The notes below the pieces were generated by a model that was not told where the DNA came from, searched no databases, and saw only the letters and a list, made by a program, of their open reading frames with translations. 64,000 nucleotides of DNA from Tamarix chinensis (taxonomy: Eukaryota; Streptophyta; Magnoliopsida; Caryophyllales; Tamaricaceae). Positions 13,153 through 25,852 of this stretch are shown one piece after another; the stretch's first letter is position 1, and each line of letters opens with the position of its first letter. The translations under genes and the position numbers were made by a program. Location of the stretch: NCBI GenBank assembly GCA_030549775.1, contig CM060175.1, forward strand, positions 40,901,915 to 40,965,914, read 5' to 3'.

Positions 13153-13253
13153 TGTAACACCCCCTAAATTTACTACTGAAAAATTTCGTTTAAATCAAAA
13201 GGTTTAGCGGAAACGAAAGAATTAAAACTGTAAACTTGGGGGTATTACCACCA

Positions 13254-13299
13254 CACTTAGTACCAGACCGGTTCATTCCTACTATTCTGGTACTAAGTG
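13254..13299 (-). repeat. perfect 14-bp hairpin near LTR 3' end (copy C)
   Basis: The arms CACTTAGTACCAGA (13254-13267) and TCTGGTACTAAGTG (13286-13299) are exact reverse complements with an 18-base loop. In LTR orientation it lies about 100 bases before the 3' end. Equivalent hairpins are present in copies A, B and, degraded, F. Confidence 0.9.
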
Positions 13300-13837
13300 C
13301 TAAGGTTGAATCCGATCATCAATAAGTACGAAGTATCATAAAACGCAAGACGACATTTAGCATAATTCATTAATAAGATAAGTCAAATAGAAGTTAGAAT
13401 ACGATTTACGATTTCAACCCCATAATACATTTTCTTTCTTTAAAATGGGAAACGTAATACAAAATATAGCTAACAAAACAAATCCCAAAAAGGATCAATA
13501 TCCGGATCGCCTACTCGCTCAAGTCAAGCCTTCCACCCCAAATTAGTAACCAATCAAACCTGCATAGGAGACCTGCTCCCCACCATCGGTGGATCATCAC
13601 AGGACCCATTCAATCAAGGTAGTATCAGTATGGGTCCAATACTGAGTAAGGGCGCCGGTGCACTAAGGCCAAGCATACAATCATACAACATGACACGCAT
13701 TGTACAATCACCTAGGCAACGTGCGATAACACACAAGGTAAGGCCTGAATACTTTCCCGGTGACTCATTCTTTATTCTCATTAATAATATGTCCATTCCA
13801 CACATATTCTTTAGTAGTCCATGTGAGTGTGGGAACC

Positions 13838-14445
13838 CCACTATTATAGCCGGTGGACCGGAAGTATACAGTCAGGGTAGAACGCTTTTGACCACTATTA
13901 TTTGCTGGTGGACCGGTCTCCAGGGCAGAACGCTCCTGGCCACTATTATTTGTCGGTGGACCGGTTTGGCCCCGACTCACATGGTGTTTCACTATAAGTA
14001 CTTAGTGTATTTTCCATGACTTATTCTTTATTCTCATTAATAGCATGTTCATTCCACACATATTCTTTAATAGTCCATGTGAATACAGGAACCCCACTAT
14101 TATAGCCGATGGACCGGAAAGTATACACTCAGGGCAGAACGCTCCTGACCACTATTATTTGCCGGTGGACCACTCTCCAAGGCAAAATGCTCCGGGCCAC
14201 TATTATTTGTCGATGGACCGGTCTGGCCCCGAATCACATAGTGTTTCACTGTAAGTGCTTAGTGTATTTCCCATGGTTTAACATACTTACTTTGGTTTGT
14301 CGAGCACGAAATCCCCCACTATTATAGCCGGTGGACCGGAAAGTATACACTCAGGGCAGAACGCTCCTGACCACTATTATTTACCAGTGGACCGGTCTCC
14401 AAGGCACCCCAGCTCCTGGCCACTATTATTTATCGGTGGACCGAT
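13838..14445 (-). repeat. CCGGTGGACC module array (copy C)
   Basis: Repeats of the form CCACTATTAT(A/T)..CCGGTGGACCGG, alternating with a spacer like CAGGGCAGAACGCTCCTGA, recur through this stretch. Groups of modules are separated by a longer AT-rich block that is itself repeated (for example TCACATGGTGTTTCACTRTAAGT). The core CCGGTGGACCGG contains CCGG at both ends, and each unit runs from CCAC to GTGG, so each can pair with itself. Confidence 0.85.
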
Positions 14446-15399
14446 ATGGGCTCGGCTCAACAATCTTTCACTTTACATGATTAGTATTTTATCCATGTCT
14501 TATTAGATAGCATTCCACCCTTGACATGCATGTCATCGACGTTCTACTACTATTCTCCCAATAGGGCCCGTCCCATATTTTGAGACTCTGGCACCTCTTA
14601 CCACGATCCGACATCCATTCCCCCTTACGCTCACACAAAATGAAAGACCAACTCCTGAAAGTGTAGGTTAAGCCCAACACCCTATGACCTCGGTCTCGCC
14701 TATCCTCAACCTCTAGGGTTTTCCCCTTGGAAACCCTAGTTGGACCTATGTGGCCCAACCTCTCCTCACTTACCTTACCATTACTTATTCTTCACCCCAC
14801 ATTTCACCCTTATTAGGTCCAACCCCAAGGCATATCACTTTACTCCTCGATCTCGCATATGACCAGCGAAACCCCAGTGGGCCACGTCAAACCCTAGCAC
14901 CTTACCTCTTCCACAAGTAACCTCTCTTTTTTCATTCCCAAGTCTCTTCATTCACATGGAAACCCATACTCATCTTTTATATAACATAATTCTCACTCTC
15001 AACCCATACTCCACCCTTCCTTAATCATTCTTACTTTTACACTTCCCATATTTCCACTTTCTACCCAAAAACCCTAATCGGGTCCCTCATACTATAATAC
15101 CCCAAAAATCCTAATTTAGGAATTATGGCAAAATGATGATTTATTAGAGAAAATTAAGAAAATATATTACTTTATTAAATAAAGAGGAAAATACTTGAGA
15201 AAAATAAGGAGAAAATAATAAATAAATTATTTAGAAAATTTTGGACATTTTACTAATTAAAATGGAAGTTAAGGACAATTTATCCAAAATAGCCTAACTA
15301 ATTTAAAAATGGATTTAATTATTATAATTAAAATAATTATTATTAAAATTAAATATCTAAATTAATTATATAAATAAATAAAGACCAAATACCCCCAAC

Positions 15400-16600
15400 C
15401 CAAACACTTTATCATTTTCCATTTTCTTTTTTGCCTTTTTCTCCTTTCTTTTCTTTTTCTTTCTTCCTCCTTTATTTTTTTTTCTTCTCATCCCCCGGTT
15501 TGGGCCAGCCCGTCTGCCCAAATCTCCCTTCCTCCCTGGCCTGTCCCGCGTGCCAGGCCTGCCAGCCCCTTCGTCGCCCGTTGCCCTCAGCCGGCCGAAC
15601 CGCCCCCTCTTTCTTTTCTTTCTTTCCCCTGGACCGACTGGTCCACCCTGCCCTGTCTCCTTCTCCCTCACGCAACTTGCAATTCGACGCCTGCAGCTCA
15701 AATTTCGCCGGCGGCCACCAGCCTAGTACCGATCGTCCTCCCCTGCCCTTCCCGTCGTTTTCTTTCCCTTTTTCAACCCCAACAAGCTCCACAACTACCC
15801 TCCCCGCGTGCCATCTCCCTTCCCTTTTTCTCCCCTCCTCCCGACCCAACCTGCCATGGCAGGACCTACACCGCCTGCCACCGGTCGGCCACCTGCACAC
15901 CTGCACACCTGCCCCGCTCGTCTCCTTCTTCCCTTGTCATTTTCCCCTCCCAATTGCCTATAAATACCCCCCCATTGGCAGCCATAATCAGGTTCCTTTT
16001 CGATTTTTGCCCCGAAACCCTGCCTCTCCGCCGCCTCAAAGAGACGGGCTTTCCGCCGCCACCGGTGACTGACACCGCCACCGCTGCCAACCGTTATCAT
16101 CCTTGCACCTCCCTCTACAAAACCAAGCCACCACCACCCTCCGCCTTGCCCTACACGTGTCTCTCTAGCCGTGCAAAGTCCACTGCTCGAAACCACCTCT
16201 TCCAGCCATCGCCGCCCCTTACGCCACCCGTAGCCGCCACCTCCGCCGTGATCAACCCTCCTGCCACCCTCCAAAACGTCCAACAGACCATCCTCCATCT
16301 TCCTATACCCTCAGTAACCCCTGACTCCCCCTCCTCCTTCCTCCATCATCTTCCACCTCTCTCCGCCACCCTCGGCCGCCACGCCAACTACCGCGTGCCG
16401 CCACCCCTTGCCACGCCACCACCCTCACTCCACTCCCCTTCATCTTTTGTTTCTTCCCCCACCTCAGATTTTTATTTTCCTCCTCCCATATAACCTCCAC
16501 CTCCATTTTTCCCCCTCTTCTCCTCCTCCACCGCCGCCGCCGTTGCCGCCACGCGCCGTCGCCGGACCACCACCGACCCTAGGTGGTTTCCAACCTACCC
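15400..16600 (+). other. CT-rich, GC-rich segment of LTR copy A
   Basis: The plus strand is pyrimidine-rich with CCGCC/CCACC runs, so Pro/Ser/His-rich open frames arise on this strand and Arg/Gly-rich ones on the other. None shows a domain, and open frames overlap in several phases on both strands. The same segment recurs in inverted orientation in copies C and D and in diverged form in copies B and G, which shows it is LTR sequence and not a host gene. It surrounds the TATA box and probably includes the transcription start of the element. Confidence 0.8.
15959..15966 (+). promoter_or_regulatory. TATA box of LTR copy A
   Basis: TATAAATA lies in the CT-rich part of the LTR, followed by a C run. 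The equivalent site is present in copy C (27176-27183) and in copy G (61742). Transcription would start roughly 30 bases downstream, which sets the orientation of the LTR. Confidence 0.65.
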
Positions 16601-16624
16601 AAACCCTAATATTTCCTTTCTATA

Positions 16625-17390
16625 ACTATTATTAATTTCTAACTACTATTAATGATATTATACTTAATATTATCATTATTATTATTACTTTCATTACTAT
16701 TATTATCATTATTAGTCTTATTATTACTATTATTACTATTATTATTATTATAATGATATTATTATTAACATTATTCTATTACTATTGCTAATGATATTAT
16801 CATTATTATTATTACTAACAACTTAGTGTTAATGTAGTTACCTCCTTTGTTATTATTATCATTATCATTACTATTATTACTATTACTCAACCTAACCTTA
16901 CGATTTTCCTAACCAATAATACTATTATCATTAACAATGGTCTAAGACTCAAGGGTTAATGTGATTAAGACTTCCCTCATTTACTATTATTGCCACTATT
17001 AACCTCACTATTATTTTTACTAATAATACTAACGCTAGCCATGGTTTATTATTGTCCTTATCTTTACTTTCATTATTATTATTCCTATTATTGTGACCAA
17101 AAACATTGAAACCCTTATATTATTACTATTCAAAAATATACAACTTTTATCATTATCATCTTTCGAAATATTTTACTTTTTGGTATGGTAATTAGTATAT
17201 TATTATCTTAACCCTAACACTATTATTAGACTTAGCCTTAAAAACGCTAGGGTTTCTCTCACTATAAACATTAGTGTCACTATTATTAGTTTTATTATTA
17301 TTATTATCACTATTTTTCTATAGTTAGCATGAACATTATTATCATAAGAATAGGGTTAGCGGATCTAATAATATAAGTGTAACAATAGGT
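16625..17390. repeat. ATT/ATC-rich low-complexity tract in LTR copy A
   Basis: Imperfect runs of ATT, ACT and ATC triplets fill most of this stretch directly after the CT-rich part. Matching tracts occur at the same place in copies C (25560-26510), D (29940-30190) and G (62418-62930). Confidence 0.85.
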
Positions 17391-18884
17391 ATAAAAAATA
17401 AACATATTTTGATTACTAATATTTAGTATACTAATTCTAAGGTAAAAACCCTAGTTTTTGTATAATACCCTTTTTAGTAATAAAAACCCTAACCTTAAAC
17501 TACAATAAGGGTTGGTAGTATTTATAAGGGAAATTAATACTTAGCTTTTTCCCCTTTTCATAGGTGACCCCGATCCGAGCCCTAAGGAGCTAGAGGAGCG
17601 TGCTCCAAGCCCGATGCCTACCTAGGTAAGGACGAAGCTATGGCCTTATGCTATGTGTAATGTAATGTATGGATGAATGATGAGCATGCCATGTTGATGT
17701 GTATTATGCATGTGTTATGAATAACCTATTTTGTGTAGCGCAGCGTGGATCATGAGGTATGTTATGTGTGCCTTATATTGTACGTTTATGATATGTCCCA
17801 TGTTTGATGTTGATGTTGATGGTGTGACTTGTTATGGCCCTCTAGGACATGCATGCTAGGGTTTTGGGTAGCATGAAATGATAATAAAAGAACAACGGGG
17901 AAGTGGACGTTTGGGAAGTTTGCATGGGGGGACTAGACCTTGCATGGGCATGATCCTTACGTGTGAAAAGTTGACTTGGGTTGTAAGTAAGAGCTTGGGA
18001 GAGTCTTGGAATGATTGGGGACTTAGCATGAAAAATAGTACGTAAGTTGGTGCATAAGAGACCTTATTAGGGTTTTGTGTGTAAGTGGGTGTTGGGGAGT
18101 CTGCATGGAGTATTTAAATTCTGCATGGGGATGAATCGTACGTGAGGAAAGTTGATTTAGGAAGTAAATAATAAAATATCAAAGTCATGGGTCCATTGGA
18201 GAATTGGGTGCAAAATTTTACGTGGGTCGATGTAAGGGTGTCTAAGGGACCCAATTAGGGTGTTGGGAGAAAATGAGGAATTTAAGGGTGCAAGGGTAAC
18301 AATGATCAAGGAAGGATGGAGTATGGGGTTAAGAGTGAGAATTCACTTATATAAAGGATCAGTATGGGATTCAGAAGGAGAGGAGAGATTTGGGGTGAAA
18401 GAGGGAGGTTACTTATTGAGGAAGTAAAGTGCTAGGGTTTTGGGTCGTCAACTAGGGTTTTGTCGGTCACACGTGAACTTGGGAGATAAAGTAATACCTT
18501 TGGGGGATTTCCTAATAAATAAATGAGGTGCGAGATGGAGAACAAAGTAACGTTTGGGTAAGTAAGAAGGAGTTGGGCCACATAGGTCCGATGAGGGTCT
18601 CCGAGGAGGAACCCTAGAGGGATGAGGACATGCGGAGCCGATATCATATGTGTTGGGATGACCTATATTCTTGGAGATTGTGCCTTACTATATGCCACTA
18701 TGCCTAAGTCTACGGGGGATGGATGTCGGGTGAGAAGAGGTACGAGTCTCAAAACATGGGACGGTCCCTCTAGAGGGGAAAGAAGTAGAGTATCAACTGC
18801 ATGCATGTCAAGGGTGTTGTGTGATTCAATAAGACACGGATAAGACACTAATAACGTAAAGCGAAAGACTGTTGAGCCGAGCCC

Positions 18885-19300
18885 AGTCTGGTCCACAAGT
18901 TAGAATAGTGGTCAGAGGCGTTCTACCCTGTGCGTTTCATTCCGATCCACCGGCTATAATAGTGGTCAGGGGTGTTCTGCCCTGTGTGTTTCGTTCCGGT
19001 CCACCGGCTATAATAGTGGTCAGAGGTGTTCTGCCCTGTGTGTTTCATTCCGGTCCACCGGCTATAATAGTGGTCAAAGGCGTTCTGCCCTGTGTGTTTA
19101 TTTCTGGTCCACCGGCTATAATAGTGGGGGCCTTAGCTCGATAGACCCAAAGTAAATAAGTTAAACCACGGGAAAAATACTAAGTACTTACAGTGAAACA
19201 TCATATGAGGCGGGGCCAGTCCGGTCCACTGGTAAGAATAGTGGTCAGAGGCATCCTGCCCTGTGTTTTTATTTCCGATCCACCGGCTATAATAGTGGGG
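18885..19300 (+). repeat. CCGGTGGACC module array (copy A)
   Basis: In this orientation the modules read TCCACCGGCTATAATAGTGG followed by TCAG(A/G)G(G/C)GTTCTGCCCTGTGTGTTT. Four or five near-identical units of about 56 bp stand in tandem from 18945 to 19125, and another group follows at 19215-19300. Confidence 0.85.
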
Positions 19301-19836
19301 CTCCCGTGCTCACATGGATTATTGAAGAATGTGTGAAATGGACTTATTATCATTAATGAGTATAATGAATAAGTCACCAGAAAAGTATTCCGACCTTATC
19401 TTGTGGGTTATCGCATGTTGTCTTTATGATTGTGCTATGTGTGTTATGTGGTATGATTGTATACTTAGCCTAAGCGCACCAGCGCCCTTACTCAGTATTG
19501 GGCCCATACTGATACTACCTTGATTGAATGGGTCCTGTGATGATCCACCAATGGTGGGGAGCAGACCTCCTATGCATGTTTGATCGATTACTATTTTGGG
19601 GTGGAAGGCTTGACTTGAGTGAGTAGGTGATCCGGATACCGATCATTTGGGGATTGTTTTGGTAGCTATATTTTGTATTACGTTTCCCTATTTTTAAAGA
19701 AATAACTATTATGGGGTTGTAATCCTAAATCGTATTCAAACTTCTGTTTGACTTATATCTTATTAATGATTAATGCTAAATATCGTCTTGCGTTTTATGA
19801 TACTTTGTACTTATTGATGATCGGATTTAGCCTTAG

Positions 19837-19880
19837 CACTTAGTACCGGAACGGTAGGAATGAACCGGTCTGGTACTAAG
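19837..19880 (+). repeat. terminal hairpin of copy A, cut by copy B
   Basis: The left arm begins CACTTAGTACC at 19837 and the right arm is TCTGGTACTAAG (19869-19880). Copy B inserted exactly in the right arm, so the last two bases (TG) now lie beyond 24796. The target duplication CTAAG is therefore part of the stem. Confidence 0.8.
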
Positions 19881-20534
19881 TGTAATCCCCCAAATTTTTA
19901 AAACCCTATATTTTAATAAATAAATTTTATTTTGGATAAATTAGCTTTTAAATATTTTTAATTTAATTTTTTTATGGATTTTTGAGTGTATGAAATTTGG
20001 TATAAATATTTTAATAAATTAAAATAAATATTTTGCTATTTTATCATACTCTTATTATTTGAATATTCTTCCAAATTATTATTTTACTAAAATTATCACT
20101 TTTAAATCCTTATATTTTAATTAAATTGTTAAATAAATTTATTACCCAAAAATATTTTACCTTATTAATTATAAATTAAATTATTTTAATTAAAATAATT
20201 TTTCCTTTCCCTTTTTTCCCTTTTTCCTTCTTCTCCCTTTTCTTTCCTTTTTTTTCTCCTTCCTTGGGTCGCCGGCCTGCCGTCTCCCTCCTCGGCGCTT
20301 GGGCCTGGCCCATTTTCTTTTTTTTTTCTTCTCCCGTGCGTAGCCCGGCCGCCCCTCCTCCTTTCTTTTATTTCTTCTTCGATTGGGTCGGCTCTTTCTT
20401 TTCTTGGGTCGGTCCGCCCGTCACACACAGCCCCCAGCCCCCCGACACTCCCTTCTTCTTCCTTCGTCTTCCTCCCTCATCACCGGCGAGATTTTCGCCG
20501 CCCGATCTGCAGCTCCCTCTCCCCCTTTGACTCG

Positions 20535-20538
<4 letters not shown>

Positions 20539-20566
<28 letters not shown>
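20539..20566. repeat. (TC)n microsatellite
   Basis: An uninterrupted TC run of 14 units lies within the CT-rich promoter-like part of LTR copy B. Confidence 0.95.
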
Positions 20567-20570
<4 letters not shown>

Positions 20571-22059
20571 GCGTCGTTTTCTCTGCCCATTCCTGTCTCC
20601 CTCTCCCTCTCCCTGCCATTGCCATAACCCTTCTCCCCCTCCCTGCAACCTCCATTTCCCTACCACCTATAGCCGCCCCTCGAGCCCCTATCCATTCCCT
20701 TCTCTTCCTCTTCTATTTATTCCTCCTTCCCTGCCTTTTCTGTATTTTTTCGAGCCTCCCCCATGCCCCCGAGCCTCTCCTTTTCTCCCATTATTCTCCT
20801 CCCTTCTCTCCCCCTATTTTGTTTCGCCGCCACCGCTCCGTCACTTCCGTCGCCTCAACCACCACCTACACCACCTCCTTCCACCCTCTGCCTCACCCTC
20901 GGGCCACCATAGTCCCCATTGAGCCACCCCGCAGCCCATTCTTCCTCCTCTCTTCTTTTTCTCTCCCCTTTCACCCCTTCTCAGCAAGCACCCTATGCTG
21001 CCCCGATTCGGCGTCGTTCCGCCGCCTGTGCCGCCACCTGAACCACCAAAATAATCCCTGTAACCCCCTCTACCATCCCCAATGCTCCTTTGGCCTAGAA
21101 AACCACCTTCAAGCCCTCGTTTTTCCCCTCTCTTTTCCTTCCTCGCCAGCCTGCACCTCGACACCCCACTTCGACCGCCACCTTCGCAGCCTTGCTGCCG
21201 CCGCCTCCGCAACCATTAGCCACCATCAACACGTCCCCGACCACCTCTTAAACCCCCTCTCCACCTCTGCATCCTTCCCTTGCCTTGAATCCACCCCCAC
21301 ATGCCTCTTTTCTAGCCCCAAACAACCAACCCAAAAATACCCATTTTCCCTATTTCCACCACCTTCGAGCCCCTCTTTTTTATTCTTCTCTGCATGCAGC
21401 TCATGCTGCATGGGCAGTATGAGTTGTTGACCTCTTTGGTTTACTTGTTTAATATTTTTAAGGTATAAAAATATTTTAGTTTAATTATTTGAGTAATTAA
21501 GTGTTATAAGCCTTATGATTTGGTTTTTATCTTTTCTAATCTAATGAGTCCTGAATTATTTTAGGTATTGGTTTTGATAAATCAAATCTTGAACCTTAAA
21601 CCGGGATTCTGATAAGGTTTGTTTTTGGTGGAAATCGAGGTAACCGTTAAATCCCGCTTAAATATATGGATTAACGTATGTTAGCGCATTAGGCATTTTT
21701 AATGTGTATTATGTTTAATGTATGTTGTCTAGTGTATTATATATGTTTTCTTGAGTTGGTTGGTGAAAAGGAAGTATGATAGATTATGTGCCATGTTTGG
21801 AGAAATTGTTTACGGTAGAAGTTGGTTATTAATGGAAATATTAAGTATTATCCATGTTTCATTATGGTATTGTGATATTTATTGCATGATTAGTATTTTG
21901 TGAGCCTTAGTGAATTTTATTAATGTATGTTGTACACTATTATGGCCTAGAATATATATGGGTGCTAATAATGTTACATTAATTATAAGAATTGAAGATG
22001 AGGGATTAAAGTTAATATTTTATGTAGTAATAATAATAATTTAATATAAGTGGAGTAAT

Positions 22060-22790
22060 AAAGGGTAAGATGGTAAATTTTTAAGTGGGAGGATAAATTG
22101 GTAATCTTGTAACAAAAGGGGCAAGTTGGTAATTTGTAATAAAAGAGCAATTTGGTAATTTGTAATAAAAGGGCAAGTTGGTAATTTTGTAATAAAAGGG
22201 TAATTCGGTAATTGGTAATAAAAGGGTAAAATTGTAATTTTATAATTAGAGGGTAAAATAGTAATTTTGTGATAACGGGCAGAATGGTAATTTGAAAATT
22301 AAAAGAGGTAAGATAGTAATTTTATAATTAAGGATAAATGGAAATTTTATAAGTAAAAACGGCGATATGGTAATTTTTGGGAGTTAAGTGGGTAAAATGG
22401 TAATTAGTAAATCAAAGGTGTAAAAGTGAAAATTGGAAAGGATTAAATTGGTAATTATAATAATTGAGAAGGGTAAAAAAAATAATTTAAATAATTAAAG
22501 GGTAATTTGATGATTTAATAATGGAGAAGGGTAAAATCGTAAATATGATAAATGTGAGGGGTAATTTGGTAATTTAACTGACTAGAGGGTATTTTGGTAA
22601 TTTTAATAAAGGAGAAGGGTATTTTGGTAATTATGATCATATAAAAGGGTAATTTGGTAATTTAACCAACTAGAAGGGTAATTTGGTAATTAGGATAATG
22701 AACGGGGTAATTTGACCAACTAATGGGTGATTTGTTAATTATAATAAAGGAAATGGGTAAATTGATAATCTAACAAACCAAATGGGAAAT
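22060..22790. repeat. GGTAATTTGG-type minisatellite in LTR copy B
   Basis: A degenerate unit of about 20-26 bp, with consensus near AAAAGGGTAATTTGGTAATT, is repeated some 25-30 times with variable spacing and substitutions. It occupies the place where other copies of this LTR family carry an ATT-triplet tract. Confidence 0.85.
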
Positions 22791-23699
22791 ATATTAAGTG
22801 TAAAGATTATAAAGGGCGTTTAGTGGCGTAATTTATGTGAAAGATAGCTTGGTAACCTAAACTGAGTAAGGGTGTAGCTAAAGTTGAATGTGTGTTATAT
22901 GTCCTACATGCCTTGTATAATTTTTATGTCGAGATCTATATGTTGCTATTTTAATTGTCTCACGTGTGGTATGGCTTGGAACCAAGGTGTGTTCATGTGC
23001 CCTTTTTGGTATGTGGTGATATGGATATGCTATATGTTATGATGTGATGTGATGTGATGTGGCCCTTAGGGACATGCATGCTAGGATAATTAATGTGATA
23101 GTCGGGTATGGAGGCATGAAAAAGAGTAATGAGAGAGAAAGATGATCAAAGGGAAGTAAGTTGGCTAATGTAGGTACGGGAGAAACTAGGGTTTGCATGG
23201 GATGGTTAGAGTCCGCATGGGGGCAGACTTTACGTATAGAAAGTTACCTCGGGATGTGAGGAAGGTAACAGAAGTGTCGATTGGGTGTCTGGGAGCTTCG
23301 GACGAAAAATAGTACGTGGGACGATATAAGGGTGCGTAGGAGACCAAACTAGGGTTTAGGAAGAAAACCCTAATGTGAGAAGGTGGAAAAAGAAAAAGAA
23401 AATAATAAAAGTAAAAGAGAATGAGTGGGGTAGAAAGTGAGGATTAGATCTAAGGGACGTGACGTGTGGGGTGTTGAAATAGTCGGGATGTGTACGACAA
23501 AGAAGGATGGGCCACATAGGCCCGAGTTAGGGTTTTTGGAGAAAATCGAGTTAGGAGGTGCAGAAGTCTCAAGATATGGGACGGGCCCTCCTGGGAGGAT
23601 AAGTGTGGATATAGTTAGCCATGCATGTCAAGGGTGAAACACTTCCGAATAAGATACGTTTAAGACACTAATCACTTAAAGAGGAAGATGCTGAGCCGG

Positions 23700-24060
23700 G
23701 CCCAGACCGGTCCACCGGCAAATAATAGTGGCCAGGAGCCGGGGTGCCCTGGAGACCGAACCACCGGCGAATAATAGTGGTCAGGAGCGTTTTGCCCTGT
23801 ATATATTTCCGGTCCACCGGCTATAATAGTGGGGGATTCCGTGCTCCGCAAACCAAACGTAAAATCGATAAGATATGGGAAAGATACTAATCACTTATAG
23901 TGGAATACCTTGTGAGTCGGGGCCAGACCGGTCCACCGGCGAATAATAGTGGTCAGGAGCGTTCTGCCCTGGAGACCGACCCACCGGCGAATAATAGTGG
24001 CCATGAGCGTTTTGCCCTGTATATATTTCCGGTCCACTGGCTATAATAGTGGGGTTCCCG
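23700..24060 (+). repeat. CCGGTGGACC module array (copy B)
   Basis: Two sub-arrays (23700-23835 and 23925-24055) each contain three modules of the type GGTCCACCGGCGAATAATAG / TGGTCAGGAGCGTTCTGCC. They are separated by about 90 bp that is also conserved between copies. Confidence 0.85.
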
Positions 24061-24644
24061 CACTCACATGGACATTTAAAATTCGAGATGATTGATTAAT
24101 GATGGATTAATAGCCTTAAGGCCCTAAAGTATCAATTATTCATTATGGCCTATTAATATTCGGTTAACTTGTTAAGTATGCGAATGGACAAAGATGAATG
24201 TGACATATAAACCATTAATATTTGATTGACCTGTTAAATACGTGAATGTATGGATCTGATTGTTATATTTAGATATGTCGTTATGAACGGATATCCTAGT
24301 ATATCATGTGTGACATTGCGTGCCTATTTTTTAGTGCGTTTTTAAAGGGTTACTCCGTACTGTAGTACTGAAGGGTTCCCTTCATGGGGCCCCTGCCTAT
24401 TCAATGGGCAGTGCCCCTTGCAGGTCATGTTCGATGCTTTAAAGTGGGCCTCGGGAATGAGCGTAAGGAACTATCCGGACTTGCTAAGATTTTAATTTGC
24501 CTCTTTAAAATTCATAAATTCAATATATTGTTGTTTTGTAACCACCACTGGTGGATTTTACTCTGATAAATTATTTATCGCTCTACTCTGATTAATTTAT
24601 GCTTAAGTTTCCTGAAAAATTGTATTTCACTCCTTTAGCCTTAG

Positions 24645-24690
24645 CACTTGGTACTGGAACGGTATGAGTGAACCGGTCTGGTACTAAGTG
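24645..24690 (+). repeat. terminal hairpin of LTR copy B
   Basis: The arms CACTTGGTACTGGA (24645-24658) and TCTGGTACTAAGTG (24677-24690) pair with two mismatches. The position is about 100 bases before the LTR end, as in copy C. Confidence 0.8.
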
Positions 24691-25788
24691 TGGCGGTAAT
24701 ACTTCCAAAGTTCACGGTTTATTAATTTGCTTCCGCTAATTTTCTTTTAATTAAACGAAATTTTTCAGTAGTGAATTTTGGGGGTGTTACACTAAGTGTG
24801 GCGGTAATACCCCCAAGTTTACGGTTTTAATTCTTTCGCTTCCGCTAAACCTTTTGATTTAAATGAAATTTTTCAGTAGTAAATTTGGGGGTGTTACACA
24901 TACACCCTTGCACCAACCTACGTACTATTTTTCACCCCAAGTCTCCAATCACTCCACAGTTCTCCCATTCTCTTATTTACACCCAAATTCAACTTTTCTC
25001 ATGTAAGATTCACCCGCATACAAGATTTAGCCATCCCATGCAAACACCCCAAGTCACCATGCAAATTTAAGACTCCCATGCATGGTTCCCAACTCTCATT
25101 TATTTTGGGCATTCCTCCCACTTAAATCTTCTCTCATGGATCATGAGGTACTTAGGTCAACCCCATATCCCCCTTAATGGTCTCACTTCTCATTCCTCTC
25201 TTGTTATTCTTTTAGTCTCATTCCATAATACCAAAACCCTAGCATGCATGTCCTAGAGGGTCATAACAAGTCACACCATCAACATCAACATCAAACATGG
25301 GACATGTCATACACGTATAATATAAGGCACACATAACATACCTCATGATCCACGCTGCGCTACACAAAATAGGTTATTCATAACACATGCATAATACACA
25401 TCAACATGGCATGCTCATCATTCATCCACGCATTACATAACACATAGCACAAGGCCATAGCTTCGTCCTTACCTAAGGCGACGCCGGGCTTGAAGCACGC
25501 TCCTATAACTCCTTAGGGCTCGGATCGGGGTCACCTATAAAAAGTGGAAAAATACTAAGTATTAGTTTCCCTTATAAATACTATCAACCCTCATTCTAGT
25601 TTAGGATTAGGGTTCTTATCCTTAATAGGGGTGTTATACAAAACTAGGGTTTTTACTCTAAAATTATTATGCTAAGTATCACTAATTGATACATCTTTAT
25701 TTTTAATACTTATCCTTACACTTATATTATTAGACCCGTTAGTTCCATTCTTATAATACTAGTGTTCGCTAGTCATAGTAAAATAGTG

Positions 25789-25852
<64 letters not shown>
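25789..25852. repeat. (AAT)n microsatellite in LTR copy C
   Basis: More than 20 uninterrupted AAT/ATA units lie inside the wider triplet-rich tract (25560-26510) of copy C. Confidence 0.95.

Larger units (their letters stand above)
19881..24791 (+). mobile_element. giant solo LTR (copy B), 4911 bp, inside copy A
   Basis: This is the innermost and uninterrupted unit. It starts TGTAATCCCCCAAATTTTT and ends TTTGGGGGTGTTACA. Perfect target duplications CTAAG stand at 19876-19880 and 24792-24796, and copy A continues after the second as if nothing were inserted. Internal order: AT-rich start, CT-rich part (20200-21420) with a TC microsatellite, an AT-rich part holding a GGTAATTTGG minisatellite (22060-22790), a conserved block with CATGCATGCTAGG, the module array (23700-24060) and the terminal hairpin (24645-24690). 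It has no protein domain. Being innermost it is the youngest unit of the nest. Confidence 0.88.
15093..24898 (+). mobile_element. giant solo LTR (copy A), about 4.89 kb net, inside copy C
   Basis: It starts TATAATACCCC (first G of TG changed to A) at 15093 and ends GGGGGTGTTACA at 24898. The 5-bp target duplication CATAC is perfect (15088-15092 and 24899-24903), and copy C resumes right after it. It is interrupted at 19881 by copy B. Order in sense orientation: AT-rich U3-like start, CT-rich part with TATAAATA at 15959, ATT-rich low-complexity tract (16625-17390), a conserved block beginning GGTAAGGACGAAGC, the module array (about 18885-19300) and the terminal hairpin. There are no gag-pol motifs. 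The first 700 bases are nearly the exact inverse of the start of copy C (31617-32223). Confidence 0.85.

Noticed and set aside
13838..14445. Regularly spaced repeats resembling a CRISPR array
   Set aside because: The spacers are repeats too, the unit is part of a plant retrotransposon LTR, and no cas-like genes are present.
15431..16635. Long Pro/Ser-rich frames on the plus strand and Arg/Gly-rich frames on the minus strand as genes
   Set aside because: They overlap in several phases on both strands in CT-rich DNA, have no domains, and recur inverted in other copies of the same LTR (26497-27351, 30387-31028), so they reflect base composition.
20264..21430. Pro/Ser/His-rich frames in the CT-rich part of copy B
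   Set aside because: Same reason: low complexity, both strands open, no start context or conserved domain, and inside a transposable element.
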